In this document: positions 44,756-54,091 of the stretch, piece after piece
Layout: each line of letters starts with the position of its first letter
How positions within the stretch are numbered: the stretch's first letter is position 1
DNA from: Chitinophagales bacterium
GTDB taxonomy: Bacteria > Bacteroidota > Bacteroidia > Chitinophagales > Chitinophagaceae
Reading direction: 5' to 3'
NCBI GenBank assembly: GCA_015654595.1
Contig: JAATGQ010000155.1
Location: forward strand, 62,001-126,000
Length of the DNA: 64,000 nucleotides
Made by a program: the position numbers and the translations under genes
The notes under the pieces: model-generated
Seen by the model: the letters and a program-made list of their open reading frames with translations, nothing else
Told to the model about the DNA's origin: nothing
The model's database searches: none

Positions 44756-45358
44756 CTATTCGGAAGAAAAGCTCAGCAGCGTAAGCGCCCGCTGTTTATA
44801 CTGCATTAATTTCTTCTGATATTCATTTTTGTCGCTTACCAGGCTGAGGTAGTAGTAGGCGCCGTCGACCAGTACAAAGATCAGGTCGGCGGTAAGGGCC
44901 GGATCTTCGACCTTCAATACTCCCTTTTTATTACAATCGATGATGACCTGGCAAAGCGTCTCGCGCAGCGCGTCCAGCAGCGCCTTGAATTTCCCTTTTA
45001 TCGCTTTGTCCCGGAAGGCCAGGGCGTAACAGCTGTAGGATACGCTGTCGTCGAACAGCGTGTTCCATTTGCCGGAGAAGATATTGTCGATCACGGTCAG
45101 CAGCATCGTTTTGGGGTCTTCGGACGCTTCTGTCGGAACCTTATAGATCTGCATCCATTTGTCAAGGATATATTCGATCAGTCCGTAGACGAGGTGGTCT
45201 TTGCTTTTGAAGTAGTGGACGACGAGGCTCGGATTGATGCCGATGACTTCGGCGGTCTTTGCGATGGAGGCGTTTTCCAGACCTTCCTTACGGGCGACTT
45301 TATAAAAGGCTTTTATGATTTCTTTCTGGCGAGGTTCTTTTAGACTTTTTCTTCCCAT
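44756..45358 (-). CDS. TetR/AcrR-family transcriptional regulator
   Basis: This is a 200-residue repressor-type regulator. The N-terminal helix-turn-helix (about 10-58) includes ASIAKTAEVIGINPSLVVHYFKSKDHL. The C-terminal ligand domain is all-helical (about 70-195) and of BetI-like type. It is divergent from the SusC/SusD/phosphodiesterase operon, and a strong TetR-like dyad lies 70 bp before that operon. A -7 box TATATTTG for this gene is present on the minus strand at 45384-45391, without a clear -33 partner. The ligand is unknown. Confidence 0.9.
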   Translation of the reverse strand: MGRKSLKEPRQKEIIKAFYKVARKEGLENASIAKTAEVIGINPSLVVHYFKSKDHLVYGLIEYILDKWMQIYKVPTEASEDPKTMLLTVIDNIFSGKWNTLFDDSVSYSCYALAFRDKAIKGKFKALLDALRETLCQVIIDCNKKGVLKVEDPALTADLIFVLVDGAYYYLSLVSDKNEYQKKLMQYKQRALTLLSFSSE

Positions 45359-45464
45359 TGGAGGTCTGCGATATTAGTTAACGCAAATATATGATTGAGG
45401 ATCAAATGTGCTACACATCTATGGCAAGTTAAATTTTTGTGTCCCCTATATTAAGTAAATATTA

Positions 45465-45498
45465 ATTGAACGTTCATTCAATATTTATTCCATTTTTG
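45465..45498 (+). promoter_or_regulatory. TetR-type operator overlapping the SusC operon promoter
   Basis: ATTGAACGTTCATTCAAT (45465-45482) has 6-bp arms ATTGAA/TTCAAT and an internal palindrome GAACGTTC (45468-45475). A -33 TTG (45466-45468) and a near-consensus -7 box CATTTTTG (45491-45498, one mismatch to TAnnTTTG) are 22 nt apart. The operator therefore covers the -33 region, suiting repression of the SusC operon (ATG 45552) by the divergent TetR protein. Confidence 0.5.
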
Positions 45499-45551
45499 TG
45501 AACGACATTGCGTCCGCTCTGTAAACATTTTTATTCCAAAATTCTTCTGCG

Positions 45552-48500
45552 ATGAAAAAAGTAGCGATAGCGCTTTCTTTATTACTGGCGTTGACATACG
45601 CCGGGTTCGCCCAAAAAAGCCGGTTGACGGGGATTGTCCGTTCGGCGAAAGACAGCAGTATACTGGCTGGTGTCTCTATTCAAATCAAGGGTTTGACAAA
45701 AGGCGGCGGCGTGACCGATATGGAAGGTCAGTTTGTCATTACTGCGCCGGATGACGCGGTGCTGGTCTTTTCTGCGGTTGGTTATTCCGCGGCCGAAGTT
45801 CCGATGTCCGGCAAGACAAAAGTTACCATATTCCTTGTTCCCGGCGAGAAGACCCAGCTGAATGAAGTAGTCGTTACGACGGCATTGGGTATCAAGAAGC
45901 AGCAGAAGACCCTGGGTTATGCTGTCCAGGAGGTCAATGGGGATGTGCTGGCCAAGACCAAGACGCCTACGGCGGCTGGTGGGTTGACCGGTAAGGTTGC
46001 GGGTCTGGACATTACCAATACCACCGATCTTTTTCAGAATCCGGGTATTACGCTGCGTGGTGTAACGCCGTTGATCGTTATCGACGGGATACCCGATCCC
46101 GACGCCGATCCGTACAAGCTGAATGCCGATGATATCGAGAGTATTTCCGTGTTGAAAGGGCCTGCTGCCGGCGCTTTGTATGGTTCGATGGGGATCAATG
46201 GAGCTATCCTGTATACAACAAAAAAGGGTAAACGCAGCCAGCTGAACGTGGAGGTAAATTCCTCCACCCTGTTCCAGACTGGTTATACCGTTGTCCCTAA
46301 GGTTCAGCATACCTATGGTGACGGCGACCAGGGTACTTATGCTTATGTCGACGGTTCCGGTAACGGAACAGAGGGCGGCGGATGGATCTGGGGGCCAAAG
46401 TTGGATCAGAAGGATGCCAGCACGCCAAGCGGTTATTATGAAACGACGCAGTACAACAGCCCGGTCGACCCGGCTACTGGTAAGCTACTGCCTTTGCCCT
46501 GGCTGTCGAGGGGTAAAGACAATATCAAGAATTTTTTCGAGACGGGTATCCTGTCGACGAACAGCGTTTCTGCGACGATGGGCGGGGACAAAGGGTCGTT
46601 CCGTATCTCCGCTAACAATATCTATCAGAAGGGGGTTGTGCCGAATACCGGCGTGAACAATACCTCCTTTTCTGTTGGCGGCAACTATGCTTTGTCTCCG
46701 AGACTGAACGTGGACACCAAGCTGACCTTTGACAAGGAGTATTCCAATAACTATCCGACGGTTGGTTATGGACCGCAGAACTATCTTTATAACCTGATCC
46801 TGTGGATCGGTCCGGATATCGATATCCGTGATCTGAAGAACTATTGGATCAAGGGAGAAGAGGGGCTGCAGCAGCGCAACTATAACTTATCCTGGTATAA
46901 CAACCCGTATTTTATGGCTAACCAGCTGTTGAACGGGTACAGAAAAAACAACATGTTCGGCCAGGCGACATTTGATTACCGGATCTACCGGGATCTGTCT
47001 TTGAAATTCCGCAACGGCTTTAACCAATACTCCGTGGACCAGGATTATAAGGAGCCTTATAGCTATGTCGCATACTCCTATATTTCGAAGGGTAACTACA
47101 GCGAAACCAATTCGAACTACTTCGATATCAACAGTGACCTGATCCTTAGCTACCATCACACGATCAATGACAATCTGAAGGTCAATGCAACGGCAGGGGC
47201 GGCAAACAACTACCGGAACTACAAGTCGGCCTACACGACCACGGATGGGCTTACGATCCCGGGTTTCTATAACCTGGCGAACTCTACGAATCCGTTGAAG
47301 GCTACGAGTACGCTGCAGGAGCGTCGTCAGGCCAGCGGGTATGGCATGCTGGATATCGAGGCGTTGAACTTCCTCTATCTTTCTTTGACGGGCCGGTATG
47401 ACAAGACCAGTACGTTGCCGACCAGTCACAATGGTTATTTCTATCCTTCTGCGGGTATTGCTGCGGTTCTTTCCGATGTGCTGAAGCTGCCCGAGGTCAT
47501 CTCTTTCTTAAAGGCAAGGGCTTCCTGGGCAAAGGTGAACTCCGGGTCGATCGATCCAAACAACCCCTATGCGCACCTGATGACCTATTCGATCGGCACC
47601 AAGTGGAACACAACGCCATCGCTGACCTGGCCTTCTACTTTTGTACCTTCCAATCTTATTCCGAATACGGTAGTATCCGGCGAATATGGAGTAGTGCTGG
47701 GGTTGTTGAAAAACAGGATCAATATCGATGCGACCTGGTTCCGGAATGTAGAATCCAACAACTTTATTCCTGTAAAGTTTTCGCAAGCCAGCGGGTATAC
47801 CAATTCTATCGAGAATGCGGATGTTTTTGTCAGGAGGGGCTGGGAGTTTGTGATCAGCGGTACGCCGGTGAAGACCCGTGATTTCAAGTGGGAAACCGGC
47901 TTCAACTTCAGCAACAACCATGAGTGGCTGAAGAAGTCGACCGAGTCTGCGGATGGCTGGGTTGCCAGCTATACGGATCACTACAGCGGCGTTGCGCACC
48001 AAGTCAAGGAAGGGCAGCGGACAGACATCATTTACATTTCGCAGGCTCGTACGCCGGATGGCAAGGCTATCTACGGTACGAACGGGATGCAGGCAACGGC
48101 TGCATTTGCGCAGCCTTATGGTACTGCCGCTCCCAAGTGGATCTATGGCTGGCAGAATACCTTTTCCTATAAGAGCGTGTCGCTTAGCGTTTCTGTCGAT
48201 GGTCGTCTGGGCGGTCTGATCTATTCTACGACCAACCAGAAAATGTGGTGGGGCGGTACGGCGCCCGGAACGGTCAATAAATACCGGGATGACGCGAATG
48301 CGGGGAACAGCACGTATATCGGACCTGGCGTTGTGGTTACCGGTGGCAGCGTATCGTATGACAGCCATGGCAAGATCATCTCCGATGACCGCAAATACGC
48401 CACGAACACGACGGCTGTCAACTATATCAGCTTTATGCAGACGACCAGCGGCGCGATGCTGAATCACTATTACTACTACAGCGGCACTTATCTGAAACTT

Positions 48501-48695
48501 CGGGAGATCGTGCTGACCTACAACCTGCCTTCGAGCTGGGTGAAGGGCGCGTTCAAGTCTGCATCAGCATCCTTCGTTGCAAACAATCTTTTTATCTGGG
48601 CAAAGCTGCCGAACGTAGATCCGGATGCAACGGCCGATAACCTGCAGACGCCTTCGATGAGAAGTCTTGGTTTTAACATCAACTTTAAATTCTAA
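45552..48695 (+). CDS. SusC/RagA-family TonB-dependent transporter of the phosphodiesterase locus
   Basis: This is an outer-membrane importer of 1047 residues. The signal peptide cleaves near GFAQ, then come a carboxypeptidase-like regulatory domain (about 25-100), a plug (QLNEVVVTTALG, LKGPAAGALYGSMGINGAILYTT) and a barrel. Its plug differs from the other SusC proteins here by GPAAGALYGSMG in place of KDASATxIYGSRG. No STN domain is present. It is followed 4 bp later by SusD and then by a phosphodiesterase, and is probably under TetR control. Confidence 0.92.
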   Translation: MKKVAIALSLLLALTYAGFAQKSRLTGIVRSAKDSSILAGVSIQIKGLTKGGGVTDMEGQFVITAPDDAVLVFSAVGYSAAEVPMSGKTKVTIFLVPGEKTQLNEVVVTTALGIKKQQKTLGYAVQEVNGDVLAKTKTPTAAGGLTGKVAGLDITNTTDLFQNPGITLRGVTPLIVIDGIPDPDADPYKLNADDIESISVLKGPAAGALYGSMGINGAILYTTKKGKRSQLNVEVNSSTLFQTGYTVVPKVQHTYGDGDQGTYAYVDGSGNGTEGGGWIWGPKLDQKDASTPSGYYETTQYNSPVDPATGKLLPLPWLSRGKDNIKNFFETGILSTNSVSATMGGDKGSFRISANNIYQKGVVPNTGVNNTSFSVGGNYALSPRLNVDTKLTFDKEYSNNYPTVGYGPQNYLYNLILWIGPDIDIRDLKNYWIKGEEGLQQRNYNLSWYNNPYFMANQLLNGYRKNNMFGQATFDYRIYRDLSLKFRNGFNQYSVDQDYKEPYSYVAYSYISKGNYSETNSNYFDINSDLILSYHHTINDNLKVNATAGAANNYRNYKSAYTTTDGLTIPGFYNLANSTNPLKATSTLQERRQASGYGMLDIEALNFLYLSLTGRYDKTSTLPTSHNGYFYPSAGIAAVLSDVLKLPEVISFLKARASWAKVNSGSIDPNNPYAHLMTYSIGTKWNTTPSLTWPSTFVPSNLIPNTVVSGEYGVVLGLLKNRINIDATWFRNVESNNFIPVKFSQASGYTNSIENADVFVRRGWEFVISGTPVKTRDFKWETGFNFSNNHEWLKKSTESADGWVASYTDHYSGVAHQVKEGQRTDIIYISQARTPDGKAIYGTNGMQATAAFAQPYGTAAPKWIYGWQNTFSYKSVSLSVSVDGRLGGLIYSTTNQKMWWGGTAPGTVNKYRDDANAGNSTYIGPGVVVTGGSVSYDSHGKIISDDRKYATNTTAVNYISFMQTTSGAMLNHYYYYSGTYLKLREIVLTYNLPSSWVKGAFKSASASFVANNLFIWAKLPNVDPDATADNLQTPSMRSLGFNINFKF

Positions 48696-48699
48696 ACAT

Positions 48700-50181
48700 A
48701 TGAGAAGTTTAAAGATAATTTCTATCCTTGTATTTATTGCGGCGCTTAGTTCGTGCAAGAAGTTCTCGGACTTTCAAACCAATCCGAACAGTCCTACACA
48801 GACGGACCCTGCCTTGTTGCTGACGGCAATTGAAGAGAATGCGTTCAACACGATCGATGTGGAGGCCAGCCTTGCCTGCCGGCAGCTGGATTATACCCTT
48901 TCCGCTGATGACGATCAGTATTATAACTGGCAGCGGGGCAGCTATAGCTATACCTGGGTGAGCCAGACGGTGCGGATGGAGCAGGAGGCTGCGCGGGTTG
49001 GCAAGACGAACTTTCGTTATATTGCCAAGTTCCTGAGGGCTGTTTATATCATCAATATGACGCAGCAGTTTGGGGATATTCCTTATTCTCAGATGATGAA
49101 AGCGCTGACTACCGGCAGCACCGATTCTTCGGCGATAAAGCCTGCCTATGACAAGCAGGAGAGCATTTACCTGGCGGTGTTAAATGACCTGAAGATTGCC
49201 AGCGATTCTTTGTCCACGACGGCGACTGTGATCAATGGCGATATCATTTATAACGGGGATATCACCTCCTGGAAGAAGCTGATCAATTCCTATACCCTTC
49301 GGGTCCTGATGAGTCTCTCCGGAAAGACGTCGGATGCGACGTTGAATGTCCAGCAGCGTTTCAACGATATCGTTTCCAATCCTACGCAGTATCCGGTCTT
49401 CGCGTCCAATTCCGATAATGGCCAGCTGCCTTTTTATAATATCACGGGTAACCAGTATGTGTATTATAACAACAATGCGATGAAGACGAACTATTACCTG
49501 GATAGCTCGTTTGTAAACATATTGAAGGATCTGAACGACCCCCGCCTCTTTACTTTTGGAGCGCCGACGACGGCTTCCAATCTTCCCGGTCGTGACTTCA
49601 GCGCTTATGACGGCCTGGTGGGCAGTGCGCCGCTGGCGTACAATATCGCGAAAGCGGGTGCAGGCAAGGCTTCGCAGATCAATCACCGGTATGCATATGA
49701 TCCGATCAATGAGCCCAGCGTGTTGATGGGGTATCCCGAACTGCAGTTCATCCTGGCGGAGGGTGCGTTTCGTGGTTGGATCACAGGAGACGCCAATACC
49801 TATTACAAGCAGGGAGTACAGGCGGCGCTGAATTTCTCCAATTACAACGATACCTCGTATACGGCTACGGATATCTCCAATTACCTGGCACAACCGGCTG
49901 TCGCCCTACAGCCGGGTACAGAATTGCAGCAGATCATCACGCAGAAGTATATCAATATGTTTATGAACACGGGCTGGCAGCCTTTCTTCGAGCAAAGACG
50001 GACGGGATATCCTACCTTCGACGTGTCGGGCGCAGGGGTATTGAACGGCGGAAAGATCCCCAAGCGTTGGATGTATCCTTCGGATGAGTATACGACCAAT
50101 GCGACCAATGTTCAGAATGCGGTGAATAGTCAATACAATGGCTCGGATGATGTCAACGGGGTCATGTGGTTACTCCAATAA
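48700..50181 (+). CDS. SusD/RagB-family lipoprotein (SusD-like type 2)
   Basis: This is a 493-residue surface lipoprotein with lipobox ALSSC followed by KKFSDFQTNPNSPT. Blocks such as YIAKFLRAVYIINMTQQFGDIPYSQ, WKKLINSYTLRVLMSLSG and MNTGWQPFFEQRRTGYPTF match the SusD-like_2 branch that pairs with SusC proteins of the preceding type. I set the start at ATG 48700; the frame is open to 48667 but the extra codons overlap the SusC end and do not improve the signal. It lies 4 bp after SusC and 10 bp before the phosphodiesterase. Confidence 0.92.
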   Translation: MRSLKIISILVFIAALSSCKKFSDFQTNPNSPTQTDPALLLTAIEENAFNTIDVEASLACRQLDYTLSADDDQYYNWQRGSYSYTWVSQTVRMEQEAARVGKTNFRYIAKFLRAVYIINMTQQFGDIPYSQMMKALTTGSTDSSAIKPAYDKQESIYLAVLNDLKIASDSLSTTATVINGDIIYNGDITSWKKLINSYTLRVLMSLSGKTSDATLNVQQRFNDIVSNPTQYPVFASNSDNGQLPFYNITGNQYVYYNNNAMKTNYYLDSSFVNILKDLNDPRLFTFGAPTTASNLPGRDFSAYDGLVGSAPLAYNIAKAGAGKASQINHRYAYDPINEPSVLMGYPELQFILAEGAFRGWITGDANTYYKQGVQAALNFSNYNDTSYTATDISNYLAQPAVALQPGTELQQIITQKYINMFMNTGWQPFFEQRRTGYPTFDVSGAGVLNGGKIPKRWMYPSDEYTTNATNVQNAVNSQYNGSDDVNGVMWLLQ

Positions 50182-50191
50182 ATTATAAATT

Positions 50192-51448
50192 ATGAAGAAA
50201 AGTATTTTATTTATAGGCGTAATGCTGGCTGGTCTGGCCGGCATTGCGCAGCCGGTACAGAAAGTAGTGTTTGTGATCGCCGACGGCATTCCCGCCGATG
50301 TTATCCGGAAACTGCATCTGCCGCACCTGGATAGTATTGCCGCGTCTGCGCGTTTCCTGGATGGACGCGTGGGCGGAGGTTTGACCGATGCGCATGTTGG
50401 CGGCGAGAAGGGCGGCTATTCGCAAACGCCGACGATCTCTGCGGTTGGATATAACAGCCTGCTGACGGGGACATGGGTCAACAAGCACAATGTGTGGGAC
50501 AATGATATTGCGGCCCCGGATTATAACTACTGGACGATCTTCCGCTTTTTCAAGCAGCAGTATCCGCAAAAGAAGGCGGCGGTTTATTCCAGCTGGGAAG
50601 ACAATCGCACGAAGCTGGTTGGCGAAGGGCTTGCGCAGACGGGCGGTCTGAAGCTGGACGGTCATTATGATGGTCTGGAGCTGGACACGGCGCATTTCCC
50701 GCATGACAAGGGCCGGGATTTTATGCACCGGATAGACGAGTCGGTCGTAGATCATGCATCCGAAGGCATTCGTCAGGATGCGCCCGATCTGTCGTGGGTT
50801 TATCTCGAGTATACCGATGATATGGGGCACATGTATGGGGACAGTCCCCAGTTCTATACCGCGGTTGAGATGATGGATGCGCAGATGGGAAGGCTTTGGG
50901 CTGCGATAAAGTACCGGGAAGCGAATTTCAACGAGAAGTGGACCATCTTTATAACAACCGATCATGGACGCACGGCTTCCAATGGAAAGGGGCATGGCGG
51001 CCAGAGTGATCGCGAGAGAGGAACCTGGATCGTCACCAATGCCTCGGGCCTGAATACCTACTTTGCCACGGGCAATCCGGGTATCGTGGACATCATGCCG
51101 TCGATGGCAAAGATCCTCGGCGTTAAAATTCCACGTGAACAGCTGATGGAAGTCGATGGCATTTCGCTGGTCGGTCCTTTGTCTGCCATTCATCCGAATG
51201 CCGTTTTGCAGGACGGAAAGATCACGGTGAGCTGGGAGACGGTTAAGCCAAAGGGAAAGGCGAAGATCTGGCTGGCGACGACGAATCAGTTCAAGACCGG
51301 CGGAAAGGACGAGTATGTGCTGGCGGCAACGGTACCGGTGGCACAGGGCAGGGCGGTGATCGGCGTTAAGCCTGGCGGGATCTATAAGGTGGTCGTTGAG
51401 GCGCCGGATAATGACCTGAATCGCTGGATCGTGGTTGGCGCGAAATAG
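50192..51448 (+). CDS. Alkaline phosphatase-superfamily phosphodiesterase/nucleotide pyrophosphatase-like
   Basis: This exported metalloenzyme has 418 residues (signal cleavage near GIAQ). Metal and nucleophile positions of the superfamily can be seen: Asp31 (VIADGI), likely nucleophile Thr81 (TPTISAVGYNSLLTG), Asp209/Asp210 and His213 (YTDDMGH), Asp257/His258 (TTDHGR), and His268 (GHGG). A C-terminal fibronectin-like tail begins near residue 335. It is the last gene of the TetR-controlled SusC/SusD operon, so the imported substrate probably carries a phosphodiester or phosphomonoester; its identity is unknown. Confidence 0.88.
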   Translation: MKKSILFIGVMLAGLAGIAQPVQKVVFVIADGIPADVIRKLHLPHLDSIAASARFLDGRVGGGLTDAHVGGEKGGYSQTPTISAVGYNSLLTGTWVNKHNVWDNDIAAPDYNYWTIFRFFKQQYPQKKAAVYSSWEDNRTKLVGEGLAQTGGLKLDGHYDGLELDTAHFPHDKGRDFMHRIDESVVDHASEGIRQDAPDLSWVYLEYTDDMGHMYGDSPQFYTAVEMMDAQMGRLWAAIKYREANFNEKWTIFITTDHGRTASNGKGHGGQSDRERGTWIVTNASGLNTYFATGNPGIVDIMPSMAKILGVKIPREQLMEVDGISLVGPLSAIHPNAVLQDGKITVSWETVKPKGKAKIWLATTNQFKTGGKDEYVLAATVPVAQGRAVIGVKPGGIYKVVVEAPDNDLNRWIVVGAK

Positions 51449-51474
51449 TTTGACAGGATCACGTTACATATAGC

Positions 51475-51504
51475 GGCCCCCGGGTTTGTCCCGGGGGCCT
51501 TTTA
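51475..51504 (+). terminator. Intrinsic terminator after the phosphodiesterase
   Basis: A 10-bp perfect GC stem (51475-51484 with 51490-51499, GGCCCCCGGG and complement) with a TTTGT loop is followed by TTTTATTT. It is 26 bp past the phosphodiesterase stop and just before the uvrA-like start. Confidence 0.88.
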
Positions 51505-51521
51505 TTTGCGATATTTGCAGT

Positions 51522-54089
51522 ATGGAAAAAAGATTGGATCCGGATAAAGGCTTTGTGGTGGTAAGGGGTGCAAGGGAGCATAATTTGAAGAACGTTAGTC
51601 TGAAGATCCCGAGGGATGCGTTGGTGGTATTTACTGGGGTGTCGGGTTCGGGGAAGTCGAGTCTGGCGTTTGGGACGCTGTACGCGGAAGCGCAGCGTCG
51701 CTACTTAGAGTCGGTAAGTCCTTATGCGAGGCGGTTGTTTCATCAGATGCCTGTTCCTCAGGTGGATGCGGTGGAAGGGCTGCCGCCGGCGGTTGCTTTG
51801 CAACAACAGAAGGGGGGTGTGTCGACAAGGTCTTCTGTTGGCTCGGTGACGACGATCTCGAATTTGCTTCGGATGCTTTATTCCCGTGCGGGCGATTATC
51901 CAAAGGGGCAGGGGATTGTTTATGCGGAGGGGTTCTCACCCAATACGCCGGAGGGCGCCTGTCCGAATTGTCATGGGTTGGGGAAGGTTTATGAGGTGAC
52001 GGAGCAATCGATGGTGCCGGATGATTCATTGACGATACGGGAGAGGGCTGTAGCCGCCTGGCCGACGGCCTGGCAGGGGCAGAACCTTAGAGATATCCTG
52101 ACGACGATGGGGTATGATGTGGATGTACCCTGGCGGCAGCTGCCGAAAAAGGTTCGGGATTGGATCCTGTTTACGGAGGAGACGCCGACGGTGCCGGTTT
52201 ATCCGGGGTTTACGAAGGAAGAGGTACAGCAGGCGATCAAGCGGAAGATGGAGCCGGGGTATATGGGGACGTTTACGGGCGCGAGGCGGTATGTGCTGCA
52301 TACCTTTAGTAATTCCCAGAGCGCGCTGATGAAGAGGCGGGTGTCGCAGTATATGGTTAGTAGTTTGTGCCCGGTTTGTAAGGGGAAGCGGCTGCGCGCG
52401 GAGTCGCTGGCGGTAAAGTTTGCGGGGTTGGATATTGCGGATATGTCGAGATTGCCGTTAAAGGGGTTGGTGGAGATCTTTCGGCCTTATGCGACCGGGT
52501 CGGCTGCAGGGCCTGGCGGTGCTGCTGCGACGATTTCCGGCGGGGAGGCAACGGATGTTGTGGCCGGCGCGAGGAATGAAAAGACGATCGTTGCGGAGCG
52601 GATCGCCGCGGATATGGCGGCGCGGCTGAACGTGTTGCTGGATCTGGGGCTTGGTTATCTGAGTCTGGAGCGCAGCACGCCTACTTTGTCGCCGGGCGAG
52701 TTGCAGCGGCTGCGCCTGGCAACACAGGTGTATAGTAATCTTTTTGGGGTGGTATATGTTTTGGATGAGCCATCTGCGGGTCTGCATCCTTCGGACACGG
52801 AGGCTTTGCTACGGGCTTTGGACAAATTGAAAGCATCGGGTAATTCCTTATTTGTCGTGGAGCATGAGATCGAGATCATCCGTCATGCCGATTGGGTGGT
52901 GGATGTGGGTCCGAATGCGGGCGAGAATGGCGGGGAGATCCTTTATAGCGGTCCGTTGGAGGGGCTGCGAAACGTGGATGCATCCTATACGCGGGAGTAT
53001 TTGTTCGATGAATCGGGTCTGGAAAAGCATTCGTATCGCGAGCCCCGCGGCTGGCTTCAACTTGACGGCGTTCGGATCAATAATCTCGATGGCCTTTCCG
53101 TTTCGTTTCCTTTAGGGGTATTAACGTCGGTAACGGGCGTATCGGGTTCAGGTAAGTCGAGCCTGGTGAGTCATGCGTTGGTGAACCTGGTTGCGGAAGG
53201 GCTTGGTCAGTCGGTGGAGGCTGTCGCTGAGGTTTCTTCGGAGGATGTGTTACAGGAGGATACGGCGCCATCGGCGGAAGGAAAGATTGCGGCGGGGATG
53301 GAGGCGATCAGGCGGCTTGTTGTTGTCGATCAGAAGCCCATCGGTCGGACGCCGAGGTCTAACCTGGCAACGTATACCGGGTTGTTTGACGGCGTTCGTA
53401 AGCTCTTTGCCGCGACGAAGATGGCGAAGGCAAGGCATTATGATGCGGGACGCTTTTCCTTTAACGTGGGCAAGGGGCGCTGCAGCAATTGTGAGGGCGA
53501 GGGGTTTGTGATGGTGGAGCTTTTGTTTTTGCCGAGCGTATATGCGCCTTGTCCTGTCTGCGGGGGAACCCGTTACAATGCGGAGACGCTGGAAGTGACC
53601 TATAAGGGTAAAAATATTGCCGAGGTGTTGCGGTTGAATGTAGACGAGGCGAGGGCCTTCTTTGTCGATGATGCGGTGATCAGCCGGGGGCTGGAGACCT
53701 TACAGGAGGTTGGGCTTGGCTATCTGCGGCTGGGGCAGCCGGCGACGGAGCTTTCCGGCGGCGAGGCGCAGCGGATCAAGCTGGCCACAGAGTTGCAGCG
53801 GCTGAGCCGGGGCAATACCTTGTATGTATTGGACGAGCCGACGACGGGGCTTCATCCTTCCGATGTGCGAAAGCTGGTGATCCAGCTGGATCGGTTAGTC
53901 GATGCCGGGAATACCGTGATCGTGGTGGAGCATGATATGGATGTGATCGGACGAAGCGATTGGGTGATTGATATCGGGCCCGGGGCCGGCGATGAAGGTG
54001 GAAAGGTCGTGGCGGCCGGGACGCCGGCGGAAGTGGCGAAAGCAGCGGGGAGTAAGACCGCGGGGTATTTGAGGAAGGTGGTGGGTTGA
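51522..54089 (+). CDS. UvrA-like ABC ATPase lacking the UvrB-binding domain (UvrA2 type)
   Basis: This is a DNA-binding twin ABC ATPase of 855 residues, shorter than the 940-residue housekeeping UvrA. Two Walker A motifs (GVSGSGKSS near 39-47 and again near 545), two ABC signatures (LSPGELQRL, ELSGGEAQRIKLA) and zinc-binding Cys pairs (CPNCHGLG, CPVCKG, CSNCEGEG, CPVCGG) are intact. After YSRAG the sequence goes straight to GACPNCHGLG, so the about 120-residue UvrB-binding domain is absent. Such UvrA2 proteins are linked to drug tolerance or DNA damage in other bacteria. The start is ATG 51522; the upstream frame begins only with a TTG inside the terminator. Confidence 0.92.
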   Translation: MEKRLDPDKGFVVVRGAREHNLKNVSLKIPRDALVVFTGVSGSGKSSLAFGTLYAEAQRRYLESVSPYARRLFHQMPVPQVDAVEGLPPAVALQQQKGGVSTRSSVGSVTTISNLLRMLYSRAGDYPKGQGIVYAEGFSPNTPEGACPNCHGLGKVYEVTEQSMVPDDSLTIRERAVAAWPTAWQGQNLRDILTTMGYDVDVPWRQLPKKVRDWILFTEETPTVPVYPGFTKEEVQQAIKRKMEPGYMGTFTGARRYVLHTFSNSQSALMKRRVSQYMVSSLCPVCKGKRLRAESLAVKFAGLDIADMSRLPLKGLVEIFRPYATGSAAGPGGAAATISGGEATDVVAGARNEKTIVAERIAADMAARLNVLLDLGLGYLSLERSTPTLSPGELQRLRLATQVYSNLFGVVYVLDEPSAGLHPSDTEALLRALDKLKASGNSLFVVEHEIEIIRHADWVVDVGPNAGENGGEILYSGPLEGLRNVDASYTREYLFDESGLEKHSYREPRGWLQLDGVRINNLDGLSVSFPLGVLTSVTGVSGSGKSSLVSHALVNLVAEGLGQSVEAVAEVSSEDVLQEDTAPSAEGKIAAGMEAIRRLVVVDQKPIGRTPRSNLATYTGLFDGVRKLFAATKMAKARHYDAGRFSFNVGKGRCSNCEGEGFVMVELLFLPSVYAPCPVCGGTRYNAETLEVTYKGKNIAEVLRLNVDEARAFFVDDAVISRGLETLQEVGLGYLRLGQPATELSGGEAQRIKLATELQRLSRGNTLYVLDEPTTGLHPSDVRKLVIQLDRLVDAGNTVIVVEHDMDVIGRSDWVIDIGPGAGDEGGKVVAAGTPAEVAKAAGSKTAGYLRKVVG

Positions 54090-54091
54090 TG

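Noticed and set aside
44415-44756. Minus-strand open frames over the tandem repeat (113 and 84 codons)
   Set aside because: They only translate the repeat and the antisense of the small membrane protein; no start context or domain.
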